NCBI RefSeq assembly: GCF_900580675.1
Contig: NZ_UTBG01000079.1
Coordinates: forward strand, 1 to 35,530
Source of the DNA: Pseudomonas viridiflava
GTDB lineage: Bacteria > Pseudomonadota > Gammaproteobacteria > Pseudomonadales > Pseudomonadaceae
Length of the DNA stretch: 35,530 nt
Reading direction: 5' to 3'
The notes below the pieces were generated by a model that saw only the letters and a list, made by a program, of their open reading frames with translations, was not told the DNA's origin and made no database searches. The number at the start of each line of letters is the position of its first letter. Position 1 is the first letter of the stretch. Positions 1 through 7,203 of the stretch are shown here, one piece after another. The translations under genes and the position numbers were made by a program.

Positions 1-61
1 AAACGATGCATCGCCGATGGTAGTGTGGGGTTTCCCCATGTGAGAGTAGGTCATCGTCAAG
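1..61 (+). rRNA. rrf: 5S ribosomal RNA, 3' part (cut by window start)
   Basis: The first 61 bases are identical to the 3' half of the complete 5S gene at 171-286, including the GTGGGGTTTCCCCATG helix and the closing GTCATCGTCAAG end. The 5' half lies outside the window. It is followed directly by its own terminator, so this is the end of an rRNA operon carrying two 5S copies. Confidence 0.95.
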
Positions 62-72
62 ATTAAATTCCG

Positions 73-106
73 AAACCCCTGTTTGCTAACGCAAACAGGG
101 GTTTTG
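73..106 (+). terminator. Rho-independent terminator after first 5S copy
   Basis: A perfect stem AAACCCCTGTTTG / CAAACAGGGGTTT around the loop CTAACG ends in a T-rich tail. It sits 12 bases after the first 5S copy. The same hairpin, with one G:U change, recurs after the second copy. Confidence 0.85.
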
Positions 107-170
107 TTTATGTAGAAGTACACGATTTTCATCGGCACGTTACTAACGCAACGGTCCGGTATACAGAATT

Positions 171-286
171 TCTTGACGACCATAGAGCATTGGAACCACC
201 TGATCCCATCCCGAACTCAGCAGTGAAACGATGCATCGCCGATGGTAGTGTGGGGTTTCCCCATGTGAGAGTAGGTCATCGTCAAG
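171..286 (+). rRNA. rrf: 5S ribosomal RNA (second tandem copy)
   Basis: A complete 5S rRNA of about 116-120 bases. The terminal helix is formed by TCTTGACGA at the 5' end and TCGTCAAGA at the 3' end. Internal hallmarks are CCTGATCCCATCCCGAACTC (loop B/C region) and GATGGTAGTGTGGGG. The ends are set by terminal helix pairing and could shift by one to three bases. It lies 225 bp from the equivalent positions of the first copy. Confidence 0.96.
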
Positions 287-297
287 ATTGAATTCCG

Positions 298-331
298 AAA
301 CCCCTGTTTGCTAACGCAGACAGGGGTTTTG
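298..331 (+). terminator. Rho-independent terminator after second 5S copy
   Basis: The stem AAACCCCTGTTTG pairs with CAGACAGGGGTTTT (one G:U wobble) around CTAACG and runs into T residues. It is near-identical to the terminator at 73-106 and closes the rRNA operon. Confidence 0.85.
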
Positions 332-387
332 TCGTTCAGGGGTATTGGTTATTTGGCCATCAGCGCAGTTTAAGGCAGTGTCCGGCA

Positions 388-422
388 TAAAAAAGCCAGC
401 GCTTGATGCAAGACGCTGGCTT
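388..422 (-). terminator. Rho-independent terminator of the TonB receptor gene
   Basis: Read on the minus strand, AAGCCAGCG and CGCTGGCTT form a perfect 9-bp stem around a 12-base loop, followed by a run of six T (388-393 on the plus strand is A-rich). It lies 18 bases after the receptor stop codon. The convergent rRNA operon has its own terminator at 298-331. Confidence 0.85.
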
Positions 423-439
423 GTTTGAACAGTATCGGA

Positions 440-2935
440 TCAGAACTGATAGCTCAGCGTCGCGCTGACGTTACGTTCCTCTCCCAAGTAGCAAAAATTA
501 AGACTGGCACAGGACGCTACATACATTTCATTAGTCAGGTTATTGGCATTCAGCCGCACGTCTACGCCCTTCAACCCAACCTTGCCCAAGTCATAGCCCA
601 CCGAGGCGTCAAACAAGGTGTAAGACGGTACCTTCATGGTGTTCTCCGCATCTGCCCAGCTATAACCGACATATCGCACACCGCCGCCAAGCCTCAAGCC
701 GTCCAGTGTACCGCTATCAAACGTGTAGTCGGCCCACACCGACGCCATATGACGAGGTGCCTGCGTCGGTGAGTTGCCCCTGTTCTCAATCAGATTGTCA
801 GCCGTACTCAAGGTGCTGACCATTGACTTGGAATACTCGATGTCAGTAAAGGTATAGCTGCCCAAGACCTTCAGGTTAGCGGTCAGCTGCATGTGTGCTT
901 CCAGCTCCAGGCCCTGGGAGCGCACAGCGCCTACAGCACGATAGAAATTCTCCTGCGGCAACTTGGTCGCGAGGTTCTCCTGATCAATGCGAAACCATGA
1001 CGCCGTAAACAGATTGTCAGTGCCTGGCGGCTGATACTTCATCCCTACCTCCCACTGAGTTCCATCCGTAGGGGCAAGCGGGTTACCCGCGCTATCTGAA
1101 TAGGAGTTCGGGTTGAACGACTCGGAATAGCTGACGTAGGGTGCCAAGCCGTTATCGAACAGGTACAGCGCACCTGCGCGGCCGGTGAGCTTGGTCCGTT
1201 TGTCACTGATGTCAGTGCCTACCGGTCGACTTGCTTCAGCGACGCGATTTTCATCAGACGTTTCTACCCAATCCTGACGCAGCCCCAGGGAAAATCGCCA
1301 CTGATCCATTTCGATCAGGTCCTGCAAATAAACACCTGTCTGTTCAAGGCGCCGCAAGTAGCTGGTCGGGCTGTCGTAGGTAATCGCCGAATTACCGTAG
1401 ACGGGGTTGAACGCATTGATCGGTTGCAGCGATCCGCTCGTCCAATCCACCACGGTTTTACGCCGTTGGTAATCTGCGCCCATCAACACGGTGTGTTTGG
1501 TCGCTCCAGTAAAAAAATCGGCCTGCAGCATGTTGTCCAGGATGAACGCGTGCAGCTTCTCATCACCTCCCGAGTAGTAGCGGTTCAATTCACTGCTGGT
1601 GGATGTGGTCCAACCATAGGCATACACCTGATCGAGCTTTACCGTGGAGTCCAGGTAGCGAAAGTTCTGACGCGCGGTGAAGACATCATTAAAGCGATGT
1701 TCGAATTGGTAGCCAAATGACTGTTGATCTCGCTTGTAGCCATCAACCCCCGGCTCACCTTCAAAGAAGTGGTTGGAAATCCGCTGCCCATTTCGCTGAT
1801 GCAGGGCGCCATCGGCCGGCATGCCGCCGTGATAGCCGCCTTCCGGATCGTGCTGCAGATAAGCTTGCAACGTCAGTGAAGTGTCTTCGGTAAAGTCGAT
1901 GCTCAGCGTTGGCGCCAGTGCGTAGCGCTTTTCTTTCGCGTGGTCGAATTGCGTGTCGGACTTATCCGCTAACCCTGTGAGCCGGTAGGCAATGCGCTTG
2001 TCGTCATCCACCGGCCCGCTGAAGTCAAAACCCATGCCTCGCTGTCCGTTATTTCCCAGCGTTGCTTGAACCTGGTGATAGGGCTCAAACAAAGGCTTCT
2101 TGCTGGTCAATGCCACCAGGCCTCCGGGCGAACTGCGCCCATACAGCACAGAAGAGGGCCCTTTGAGAATATCCACTCGCTCGAGGAAGTACGGGTCAAC
2201 CTGCATCGTGCTGTAGGTGCCGCTGTCTCCCATGGACTTGAGTCCATCGAGGTAAATGTTATCCACCGAACCGTCATTGAAGCCGCGCATCGCCACATAG
2301 TCATAGCGATGTGTTGCGCCGTAAGGGTTGGTCAACACGCCCGGTGTGTAACGCATGGCTTGGGCCACGGTTTGCGAGCCCTGGTCGTCCATCTGCTCAC
2401 GCGTAACGACAGACACGGTTTGCGAGGTCTCGAGCAAGGCGGTGCTGGTCTTGGTGGCGATCTGGCTGTGAGTCGCGTTGTAGCCTTCCATGCTGCCCAG
2501 CGCATTGCCGAGGGCGAAGCCCTTGATGTCGGTGGATGGCAGGGTGAGGGCATTGGTTTGCGGTGGCACTTGCAGTACGTAACTAACACCGTCTTCGGAA
2601 ACTGCCTGTAAGCCGGAACCGCTGAGCAAATGATTCAAGCCCTGCTCGGTGGAATACTCGCCCTGCAGCCCTGCCGATTGCAGGCCCTGGGTTTGGGCCG
2701 GCGTGCTGGAGAGTGTGATGCCTGCCTGCCGAGCAAACTGATTGAGTACCTCGCTCAGCGAGCCTGCGGGGATCTCATAGTGTTGATTGACTTGCGCGGT
2801 GTCTGCATCTGCGGCCACGCCGGCGATGGGCAGCACGCTGATACCCATCACTGTCGATAGCAATGCCGCACGTATGGCTTTGCTCAAAAGGGGGTAGGAC
2901 GGGTCGGAGGAGTTGCGAAGAAAACGGACAGTCAT
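440..2935 (-). CDS. TonB-dependent siderophore receptor with signalling (STN) domain
   Basis: Outer-membrane transducer that would take up a ferric siderophore using TonB energy and signal its presence to the adjacent FecR. The 831-residue product has a signal peptide (about 1-43), an STN signalling domain (about 50-122, beginning HYEIPAGSLSEVLNQFARQA), a plug domain (about 163-280, with VDNIYLDG and ERVDILKGPSSVLYGRSSPGG) and a 22-strand-type barrel ending in the typical terminal Phe (LSYQF). The ATG at 2933-2935 is chosen; a TTG six bases upstream in frame would add two residues. The gene lies 90 bp downstream of fecR on the same strand, the usual fecI-fecR-receptor order. Its own promoter is expected to use the FecI-type sigma factor, but I could not pick out a clear one. 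The ligand cannot be told from sequence; a hydroxamate-type or foreign siderophore is likely for this architecture. Confidence 0.95.
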   Translation of the reverse strand: MTVRFLRNSSDPSYPLLSKAIRAALLSTVMGISVLPIAGVAADADTAQVNQHYEIPAGSLSEVLNQFARQAGITLSSTPAQTQGLQSAGLQGEYSTEQGLNHLLSGSGLQAVSEDGVSYVLQVPPQTNALTLPSTDIKGFALGNALGSMEGYNATHSQIATKTSTALLETSQTVSVVTREQMDDQGSQTVAQAMRYTPGVLTNPYGATHRYDYVAMRGFNDGSVDNIYLDGLKSMGDSGTYSTMQVDPYFLERVDILKGPSSVLYGRSSPGGLVALTSKKPLFEPYHQVQATLGNNGQRGMGFDFSGPVDDDKRIAYRLTGLADKSDTQFDHAKEKRYALAPTLSIDFTEDTSLTLQAYLQHDPEGGYHGGMPADGALHQRNGQRISNHFFEGEPGVDGYKRDQQSFGYQFEHRFNDVFTARQNFRYLDSTVKLDQVYAYGWTTSTSSELNRYYSGGDEKLHAFILDNMLQADFFTGATKHTVLMGADYQRRKTVVDWTSGSLQPINAFNPVYGNSAITYDSPTSYLRRLEQTGVYLQDLIEMDQWRFSLGLRQDWVETSDENRVAEASRPVGTDISDKRTKLTGRAGALYLFDNGLAPYVSYSESFNPNSYSDSAGNPLAPTDGTQWEVGMKYQPPGTDNLFTASWFRIDQENLATKLPQENFYRAVGAVRSQGLELEAHMQLTANLKVLGSYTFTDIEYSKSMVSTLSTADNLIENRGNSPTQAPRHMASVWADYTFDSGTLDGLRLGGGVRYVGYSWADAENTMKVPSYTLFDASVGYDLGKVGLKGVDVRLNANNLTNEMYVASCASLNFCYLGEERNVSATLSYQF

Positions 2936-3025
2936 GGGCAAGATCCGTGAAGGCCGGTGAGGGCACGTTGAAGGGGCTTATTGTCTAAGCCGGACTCACG
3001 GAAAAAAGCCGCCAAAAAAATGTGA

Positions 3026-4009
3026 TCAGGCCGCGCGCTCCAGGCTTACCCACCAACGTGTGCGATAGCGCAGCTGAACCGGCAGTGTCTGCGGCAATAT
3101 CGCCAACAGCTTGTCGGTATCCTCCAGACGAAAAACCCCTGAAAGTCGCAAGTCGGCGATATTTGCAGAGCAACCCAGGTAGCCATGGCGGTAGCGCCCG
3201 ACCTCTGAAAGGAAGTCAGCCAGGCGCATATCTCGCGTCACGATAAGCCCATCGGCCCAAGCGCCAATGTACATATCCAGCGGCCGGGCGAGGCTGGCCT
3301 CGGTCTGCCGCACAAGGTAGTTTTCGCCCGCGTGAACCTGGGTCGACAGCCCATCCGCCTGGTGCGGTGAATGAATGGCCACGTTGCCGCTGACCACGCT
3401 TAACCGTGTGCATTCGCTGACCTGACGCACGGCGAAACGTCCATCGATGCCTTCGAGCAAACCATGGCGTGTTTTCACTAACAGAGGTACCAACGAGGCG
3501 GGGCCACAGGTCACCAGAACCTCCCCGCGCACCAGTGTGATCAGGCGCTGCTGCGGGTTGAAATCCAGGTCCACCGCACTGTCGGTATTGAGTTGCAGGC
3601 GAGTGCCATCCGGTAATTGGATGTTATGGCGCTCACCGGTGGCGGTTGCAAGGTCGGAAGTCCAGCGTTGCCAGCCGGTCAGGTCGCGACTTACCCATGC
3701 CGCCGAGCCTGCCAACAGCACGCCGGACAGCAGCTTCATCGCCTGGCGACGTCCCAGACCCTGCGTGCTGCTCTCCAGGGCCACATGTGCTCCTGGAATG
3801 GCCGCCAACTGGCTGCTCAGCTCTTGTTGCAGCGCTTGCACCCGTTGCCACGCCAGTTCGTGGTCGGGATGAGCTTCGCGCCAAACCTCACACTGCTCCA
3901 GCAGGCGCACATTGGCGCGGTTGTTACGCAGGCGCAGCGCCCAACTGATGGCTTGTTTGACCACTTGCGGATCCGGTCCGGAGCGCGCGGCGTTATCCAT
4001 GGGCGTCAT
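3026..4009 (-). CDS. fecR: FecR-type anti-sigma factor / sigma regulator
   Basis: Inner-membrane regulator that passes the receptor signal from the periplasm to the sigma factor encoded upstream. In the 327 residues I see an N-terminal cytoplasmic DUF4880-like region (about 14-60), a single membrane segment (about 92-106), a periplasmic FecR domain (about 118-215, with LPDGTRLQLNTDSAVDLDF and VRGEV) and a C-terminal STN-like region (about 245-323) that would contact the receptor. Twin arginines (R87, R88) precede the membrane segment; E. coli FecR has been reported to need the Tat system, so this motif may matter. The start codon overlaps the fecI stop (ATGA, 4006-4009), implying translational coupling. 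Confidence 0.93.
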   Translation of the reverse strand: MTPMDNAARSGPDPQVVKQAISWALRLRNNRANVRLLEQCEVWREAHPDHELAWQRVQALQQELSSQLAAIPGAHVALESSTQGLGRRQAMKLLSGVLLAGSAAWVSRDLTGWQRWTSDLATATGERHNIQLPDGTRLQLNTDSAVDLDFNPQQRLITLVRGEVLVTCGPASLVPLLVKTRHGLLEGIDGRFAVRQVSECTRLSVVSGNVAIHSPHQADGLSTQVHAGENYLVRQTEASLARPLDMYIGAWADGLIVTRDMRLADFLSEVGRYRHGYLGCSANIADLRLSGVFRLEDTDKLLAILPQTLPVQLRYRTRWWVSLERAA

Positions 4010-4521
4010 GTTTCATAACGCAGCACGTAGCAGTGATAAAGCGCCTCGGCCACGTAGCGCTCCACCGACCGCAGCGATACGCCCATTTGTTGCGCGATCT
4101 GGGTGTGCGTCATCCCATCGCACTGGGCCAGCAGAAAGGCCTTACGCACTTTGGGCTTCAGCGCTTCCAGCGTCCGAGAAATCTCTTCCAGTAACTCCAG
4201 AACCAGGGCGCGCGCCTCAGCGCTTGGCGCCAAGGCTTCGGGCAGGTGGGATATGGACTCGAGGTACGCACGTTCGATCTCTTCGCGGCGCCAGTGATCA
4301 ATCACCAGGCCTCGAGCGATGGTGCGCAGAAAGGCGCGCGGTGCCTTGATTTCAAAGCGCTCGGTTTTCTGCAGCAGGCGCACAAAGGTGTCCTGGGCCA
4401 GGTCTGCAGCATCCGCGGCATTTCCCAGGCGGCTGCGCAGCCAAGTGCTCAGCCAGGTGTGATGGGAGCTGTACAGCGTATGCACAACACTCTCACACGC
4501 GATGTACTCAGAAGATGGCAT
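4006..4521 (-). CDS. fecI: FecI-type ECF sigma factor (iron starvation sigma)
   Basis: Extracytoplasmic-function sigma factor expected to direct RNA polymerase to the downstream receptor promoter when the cognate siderophore is bound. The 171-residue length is standard. Region 2 lies at about 12-80 (DAADLAQDTFVRLL and PRAFLRTIARGLVIDHWRR are typical of FecI-like sigmas). Region 4 lies at about 110-162 (GMTHTQIAQQMGVSLRSVERYVAEAL helix-turn-helix). It is first in a fecI-fecR-receptor locus and overlaps fecR by four bases. A Fur-box-like sequence lies 25 bp upstream, so repression by Fur-Fe is likely. No strong Shine-Dalgarno sequence is visible. Confidence 0.95.
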   Translation of the reverse strand: MPSSEYIACESVVHTLYSSHHTWLSTWLRSRLGNAADAADLAQDTFVRLLQKTERFEIKAPRAFLRTIARGLVIDHWRREEIERAYLESISHLPEALAPSAEARALVLELLEEISRTLEALKPKVRKAFLLAQCDGMTHTQIAQQMGVSLRSVERYVAEALYHCYVLRYET

Positions 4522-4543
4522 TCAAACAGGCTCGGCCAAGCGT

Positions 4544-4566
4544 CACAAATGATAATTAGTCGCATT
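4544..4566 (-). promoter_or_regulatory. Candidate Fur box upstream of fecI
   Basis: The core AAATGATAATTAG (4548-4560) matches about 12 of 19 positions of the Fur consensus GATAATGATAATCATTATC. It sits 25-45 bp upstream of the fecI start, where iron-dependent repression is expected for a FecI-type sigma gene. Read by eye only. Confidence 0.6.
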
Positions 4567-4660
4567 GTTTGGGAGCCAGGAAAATTTTGCAACTCTGTTC
4601 CTTGTACGACAACCACCGGTCGGTTTCCTACGTGAAATCAGGATGCATCTCACAATTTCC

Positions 4661-4687
4661 TAAGTTTTGCCTCGGCTTGGCCGAAAG
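4661..4687 (+). promoter_or_regulatory. Candidate sigma-28 (FliA) promoter for the chemoreceptor
   Basis: TAAGTTTT, 11 bases, then GCCGAAAG resembles the flagellar sigma-28 consensus TAAAGTTT-N11-GCCGATAA (6/8 and 6/8 matches, correct spacing). It lies about 113 bp before the methyl-accepting chemotaxis gene start, a gene class often controlled by FliA. This also argues against any start codon upstream of 4800. Confidence 0.55.
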
Positions 4688-4799
4688 CCTGATGCGCCAT
4701 GCGTGCACCGAAATAGAGCGGTCAGAGAAGCTGCCTATACGTACATGGAATGTTCCCCTCGGCACGCTCACCCCCCTTTGGCAAAAAGAAGTCGATGAA

Positions 4800-6680
4800 A
4801 TGAATCTCAAGTTCAGTCATAAAATTTTGTTGGCCGCGTCAGGCGTTGTTGTTTTGGCTTTCGCGTTATTCACCCTCTACAACGACTACCTGCAGCGCAG
4901 CACCATCAAGCAGAACCTGGAGTCGTCCATCCAGCAATCCGGTGAACTCACCGCCAGCAGTGTGCAGAACTGGCTCAGTGGTCGAATTCTGGTGCTCGAA
5001 AGCCTCACGCAAAACGTGGCCCATCAGGGCAGTGGTGCCGACCTGCCAGGGTTGGTCGACCAAACGGCATTCACTTCGAATTTCCAGTTCACCTATGTCG
5101 GGCAAACCAACGGCGTATTTACCCAGCGCCCGGACGCGAAAATGCCCGACGGCTACGACCCCCGCCAGCGCCCCTGGTACAAGCAAGCGGTGGCCGCCGA
5201 CAAACCGATGCTCACACCACCCTATATGGCCGCAGTGGGTGGGCAAATCGTAACCATCGCCATGCCGGTGAAAAAGAACGGTGAATTGCTCGGCGTGGTC
5301 GGCGGAGACCTTAGCCTGCAGACCTTGGTGAAGATCATCAACTCAGTGGATTTCGGTGGCATCGGTCACGCGTTCCTGGTCAGCGGCGACGGCCAGGTCA
5401 TCGTCAGCCCGGATCAAGACCAGGTGATGAAAAACCTTAAGGATATCTATCCAGGTACCAGCCTTCGGATCGAAAAAGTTAGCCAGGATGTCGTCCTGAA
5501 CGGCCAGGATCGCATTCTGTCCTTCACCCCTATCAGCGGCTTGCCAGGTGCAGATTGGTACATCGGCCTGTCGATCGACAAGGACAAGGCCTACGCGGCG
5601 CTGGGCAAATTCCGCACGTCGGCGCTGATTGCCATGCTGATCGCCGTGGTCGCAATCGCTGTACTGTTGAGCTTGCTGATCCAGGTATTGCTGCGGCCCC
5701 TGACCACCATGGGCGTGGCCATGAAGGATATCGCCCAGGGCGAGGGCGACTTGACCCGCCGCCTGGCTGTCACCAGCAAGGATGAATTCGGCGAAGTCGG
5801 CAGTGCGTTCAATCAGTTCGTGGAGCGTATCCACGCGTCGATTTCCGAAGTGTCTTCGGCCACACGCCAGGTGCACGACCTGTCCCAGCGCGTTATGGCT
5901 TCTTCGAATGCCTCGATCATCGGTTCCGACGAGCAAAGCGCGCGCACCAACAGCGTGGCCGCGGCGATCAATGAGCTGGGGGCCGCCACCCAGGAAATCG
6001 CGCGTAACGCAGCCGATGCTTCGCAGCATGCCAGCGGCGCCAGTGAGCAGGCCGATGATGGGCGCAAGGTCGTCGAGCAAACCATCCTGGCGATGTCGGC
6101 GCTGTCGCAGAAGATCAGCCTGTCCTGCACCCAGATCGAAACCCTGAACGCCAGCACCGACAACATCGGCCACATTCTTGATGTGATCAAAGGCATCTCC
6201 CAGCAAACCAACCTGTTGGCACTTAACGCAGCGATCGAAGCCGCGCGTGCCGGCGAAGCGGGACGTGGTTTCGCGGTAGTCGCCGATGAGGTGCGCAACC
6301 TGGCGCACCGCACGCAGGAGTCTGCCGAAGAAATCCACAAGATGATTACTTCGCTGCAAGTAGGCTCGCGTGAAGCGGTGACCACCATGAATGCCAGCCA
6401 GGCCTCCAGCGAAGAAAGCGTAGAGGTTGCCAACCAGGCCGGTGAGCGCCTGGTCAGCGTGACACAGCGGATCGTCGAGATCGACGGCATGAACCAGTCC
6501 GTGGCCGCCGCCACTGAGGAGCAGACCGCCGTGGTGGAAACGCTCAACGTGGACATCAACCAGATCAACCTGTTGAACCAGCAGGGCGTGACCAACCTCA
6601 ACGAAACCCTGAAAGATTGCGATGCACTGTCGCAACAGGCCAACCGGTTGAAGCAACTGGTCGACAGCTTCAAGATCTGA
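4800..6680 (+). CDS. Methyl-accepting chemotaxis protein, dCache amino-acid-sensor type
   Basis: Inner-membrane chemoreceptor of 626 residues, signalling through CheW/CheA. It has TM1 (about 8-28), a periplasmic dCache domain (about 35-270), TM2 (about 273-298), HAMP (about 299-350) and a cytoplasmic signalling coiled coil (about 360-626). The hairpin tip contains [20 protein letters not shown] and [17 protein letters not shown]. The ligand site carries Y119, R124, W126, Y127, Y142 and D170. These match in order and nearly in spacing the amino-acid-binding residues known from P. aeruginosa PctA, so L-amino acids or related amines are the likely ligands. There is no CheR-binding C-terminal pentapeptide (it ends DSFKI). 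The reading frame stays open back to 4569, but the conserved family start and the promoter position favour the ATG at 4800. Confidence 0.93.
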   Translation: MNLKFSHKILLAASGVVVLAFALFTLYNDYLQRSTIKQNLESSIQQSGELTASSVQNWLSGRILVLESLTQNVAHQGSGADLPGLVDQTAFTSNFQFTYVGQTNGVFTQRPDAKMPDGYDPRQRPWYKQAVAADKPMLTPPYMAAVGGQIVTIAMPVKKNGELLGVVGGDLSLQTLVKIINSVDFGGIGHAFLVSGDGQVIVSPDQDQVMKNLKDIYPGTSLRIEKVSQDVVLNGQDRILSFTPISGLPGADWYIGLSIDKDKAYAALGKFRTSALIAMLIAVVAIAVLLSLLIQVLLRPLTTMGVAMKDIAQGEGDLTRRLAVTSKDEFGEVGSAFNQFVERIHASISEVSSATRQVHDLSQRVMASSNASIIGSDEQSARTNSVAAAINELGAATQEIARNAADASQHASGASEQADDGRKVVEQTILAMSALSQKISLSCTQIETLNASTDNIGHILDVIKGISQQTNLLALNAAIEAARAGEAGRGFAVVADEVRNLAHRTQESAEEIHKMITSLQVGSREAVTTMNASQASSEESVEVANQAGERLVSVTQRIVEIDGMNQSVAAATEEQTAVVETLNVDINQINLLNQQGVTNLNETLKDCDALSQQANRLKQLVDSFKI

Positions 6681-6695
6681 CCCTCTGGCTGATCT

Positions 6696-6723
6696 GGCAG
6701 GAGCGAGTCGATTCGTTCCTGCC
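6696..6723. terminator. Hairpin between convergent genes (possible bidirectional terminator)
   Basis: GGCAGGAGCGA pairs with TCGTTCCTGCC (one G:U) around GTCGAT, giving an 11-bp stem in the 45-bp gap between the converging chemoreceptor and mgoD-like genes. There is no T tract on either side, so it may be a weak or Rho-assisted terminator, or mainly an mRNA 3'-end stabiliser. Confidence 0.5.
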
Positions 6724-6725
6724 GC

Positions 6726-7184
6726 CTAGCCAAGCAGGCGGCGTACGTTCTCCAGGGCGCTGTCGGCGAAATCCTGCACGAACGCTTCAAACCCTGGCTG
6801 CGCCGAGTCCACGGGCTCGGCAATGATGGTCCAGGTTACCCTGGAACTCTGTGCTCCCAGTGCCTGCACACGGATTGCTGCCCATAGTCTGGCTACGCCA
6901 AGTGTGTTGTAAAGCGTGGTCCAGGTCATGTGCATGGCGCGCTCGTCCCGGCTATTGAGCTGCTCCACCACACAGTTGCCATCATGGAAGAATTTTGTGC
7001 GCAAGGCGCCGACGCCGTTGCCGATCATTTCGATGTGCGACAGCGCCGGAATGAACGCAGCAAAGCCTGCGAACTGCCCGACCATGTTCCACAGTTTGGC
7101 GGCATCGCAGTCGACCACCACAGAAGCCATTATCGGCAGGCCGGTTGGGTTGCGGATCAACGTATCGGGTTGCAGCGGTTTCAT
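6726..7184 (-). CDS. mgoD: SRPBCC / polyketide-cyclase-like protein, MgoD (PvfD) type
   Basis: A 152-residue protein of the START/SRPBCC fold: an N-terminal strand (LPIMASVVVDCDAAKLWNMV), the typical helix-grip region with FAAFIPALSHIEMIGNG, and a long C-terminal helix (GFEAFVQDFADSALENVRRLL). It is last in the four-gene operon, 19 bp after the NRPS gene, with the Shine-Dalgarno sequence AGGAT before its ATG. A polyketide-cyclase/dehydrase-like protein occupies this last position in mgoBCAD of P. syringae and pvfABCD of P. entomophila. Its role there is not settled; binding or cyclising the released amino aldehyde or its N-oxidised product is a reasonable guess. No catalytic residues can be assigned. 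Confidence 0.85.
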   Translation of the reverse strand: MKPLQPDTLIRNPTGLPIMASVVVDCDAAKLWNMVGQFAGFAAFIPALSHIEMIGNGVGALRTKFFHDGNCVVEQLNSRDERAMHMTWTTLYNTLGVARLWAAIRVQALGAQSSRVTWTIIAEPVDSAQPGFEAFVQDFADSALENVRRLLG

Positions 7185-7203
7185 GAAGTTATCCTGAGGC
7201 GTT

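Noticed and set aside
4569..4799. N-terminal extension of 77 codons on the chemoreceptor
   Set aside because: The frame is open, but the conserved family start is [10 protein letters not shown] at 4800, a sigma-28-like promoter lies inside the extension, and the extra residues resemble no domain.
5343..6656. Minus-strand open frame of 437 codons inside the chemoreceptor gene
   Set aside because: It is antisense to a clear gene and has the low-complexity composition typical of GC-rich shadow frames.
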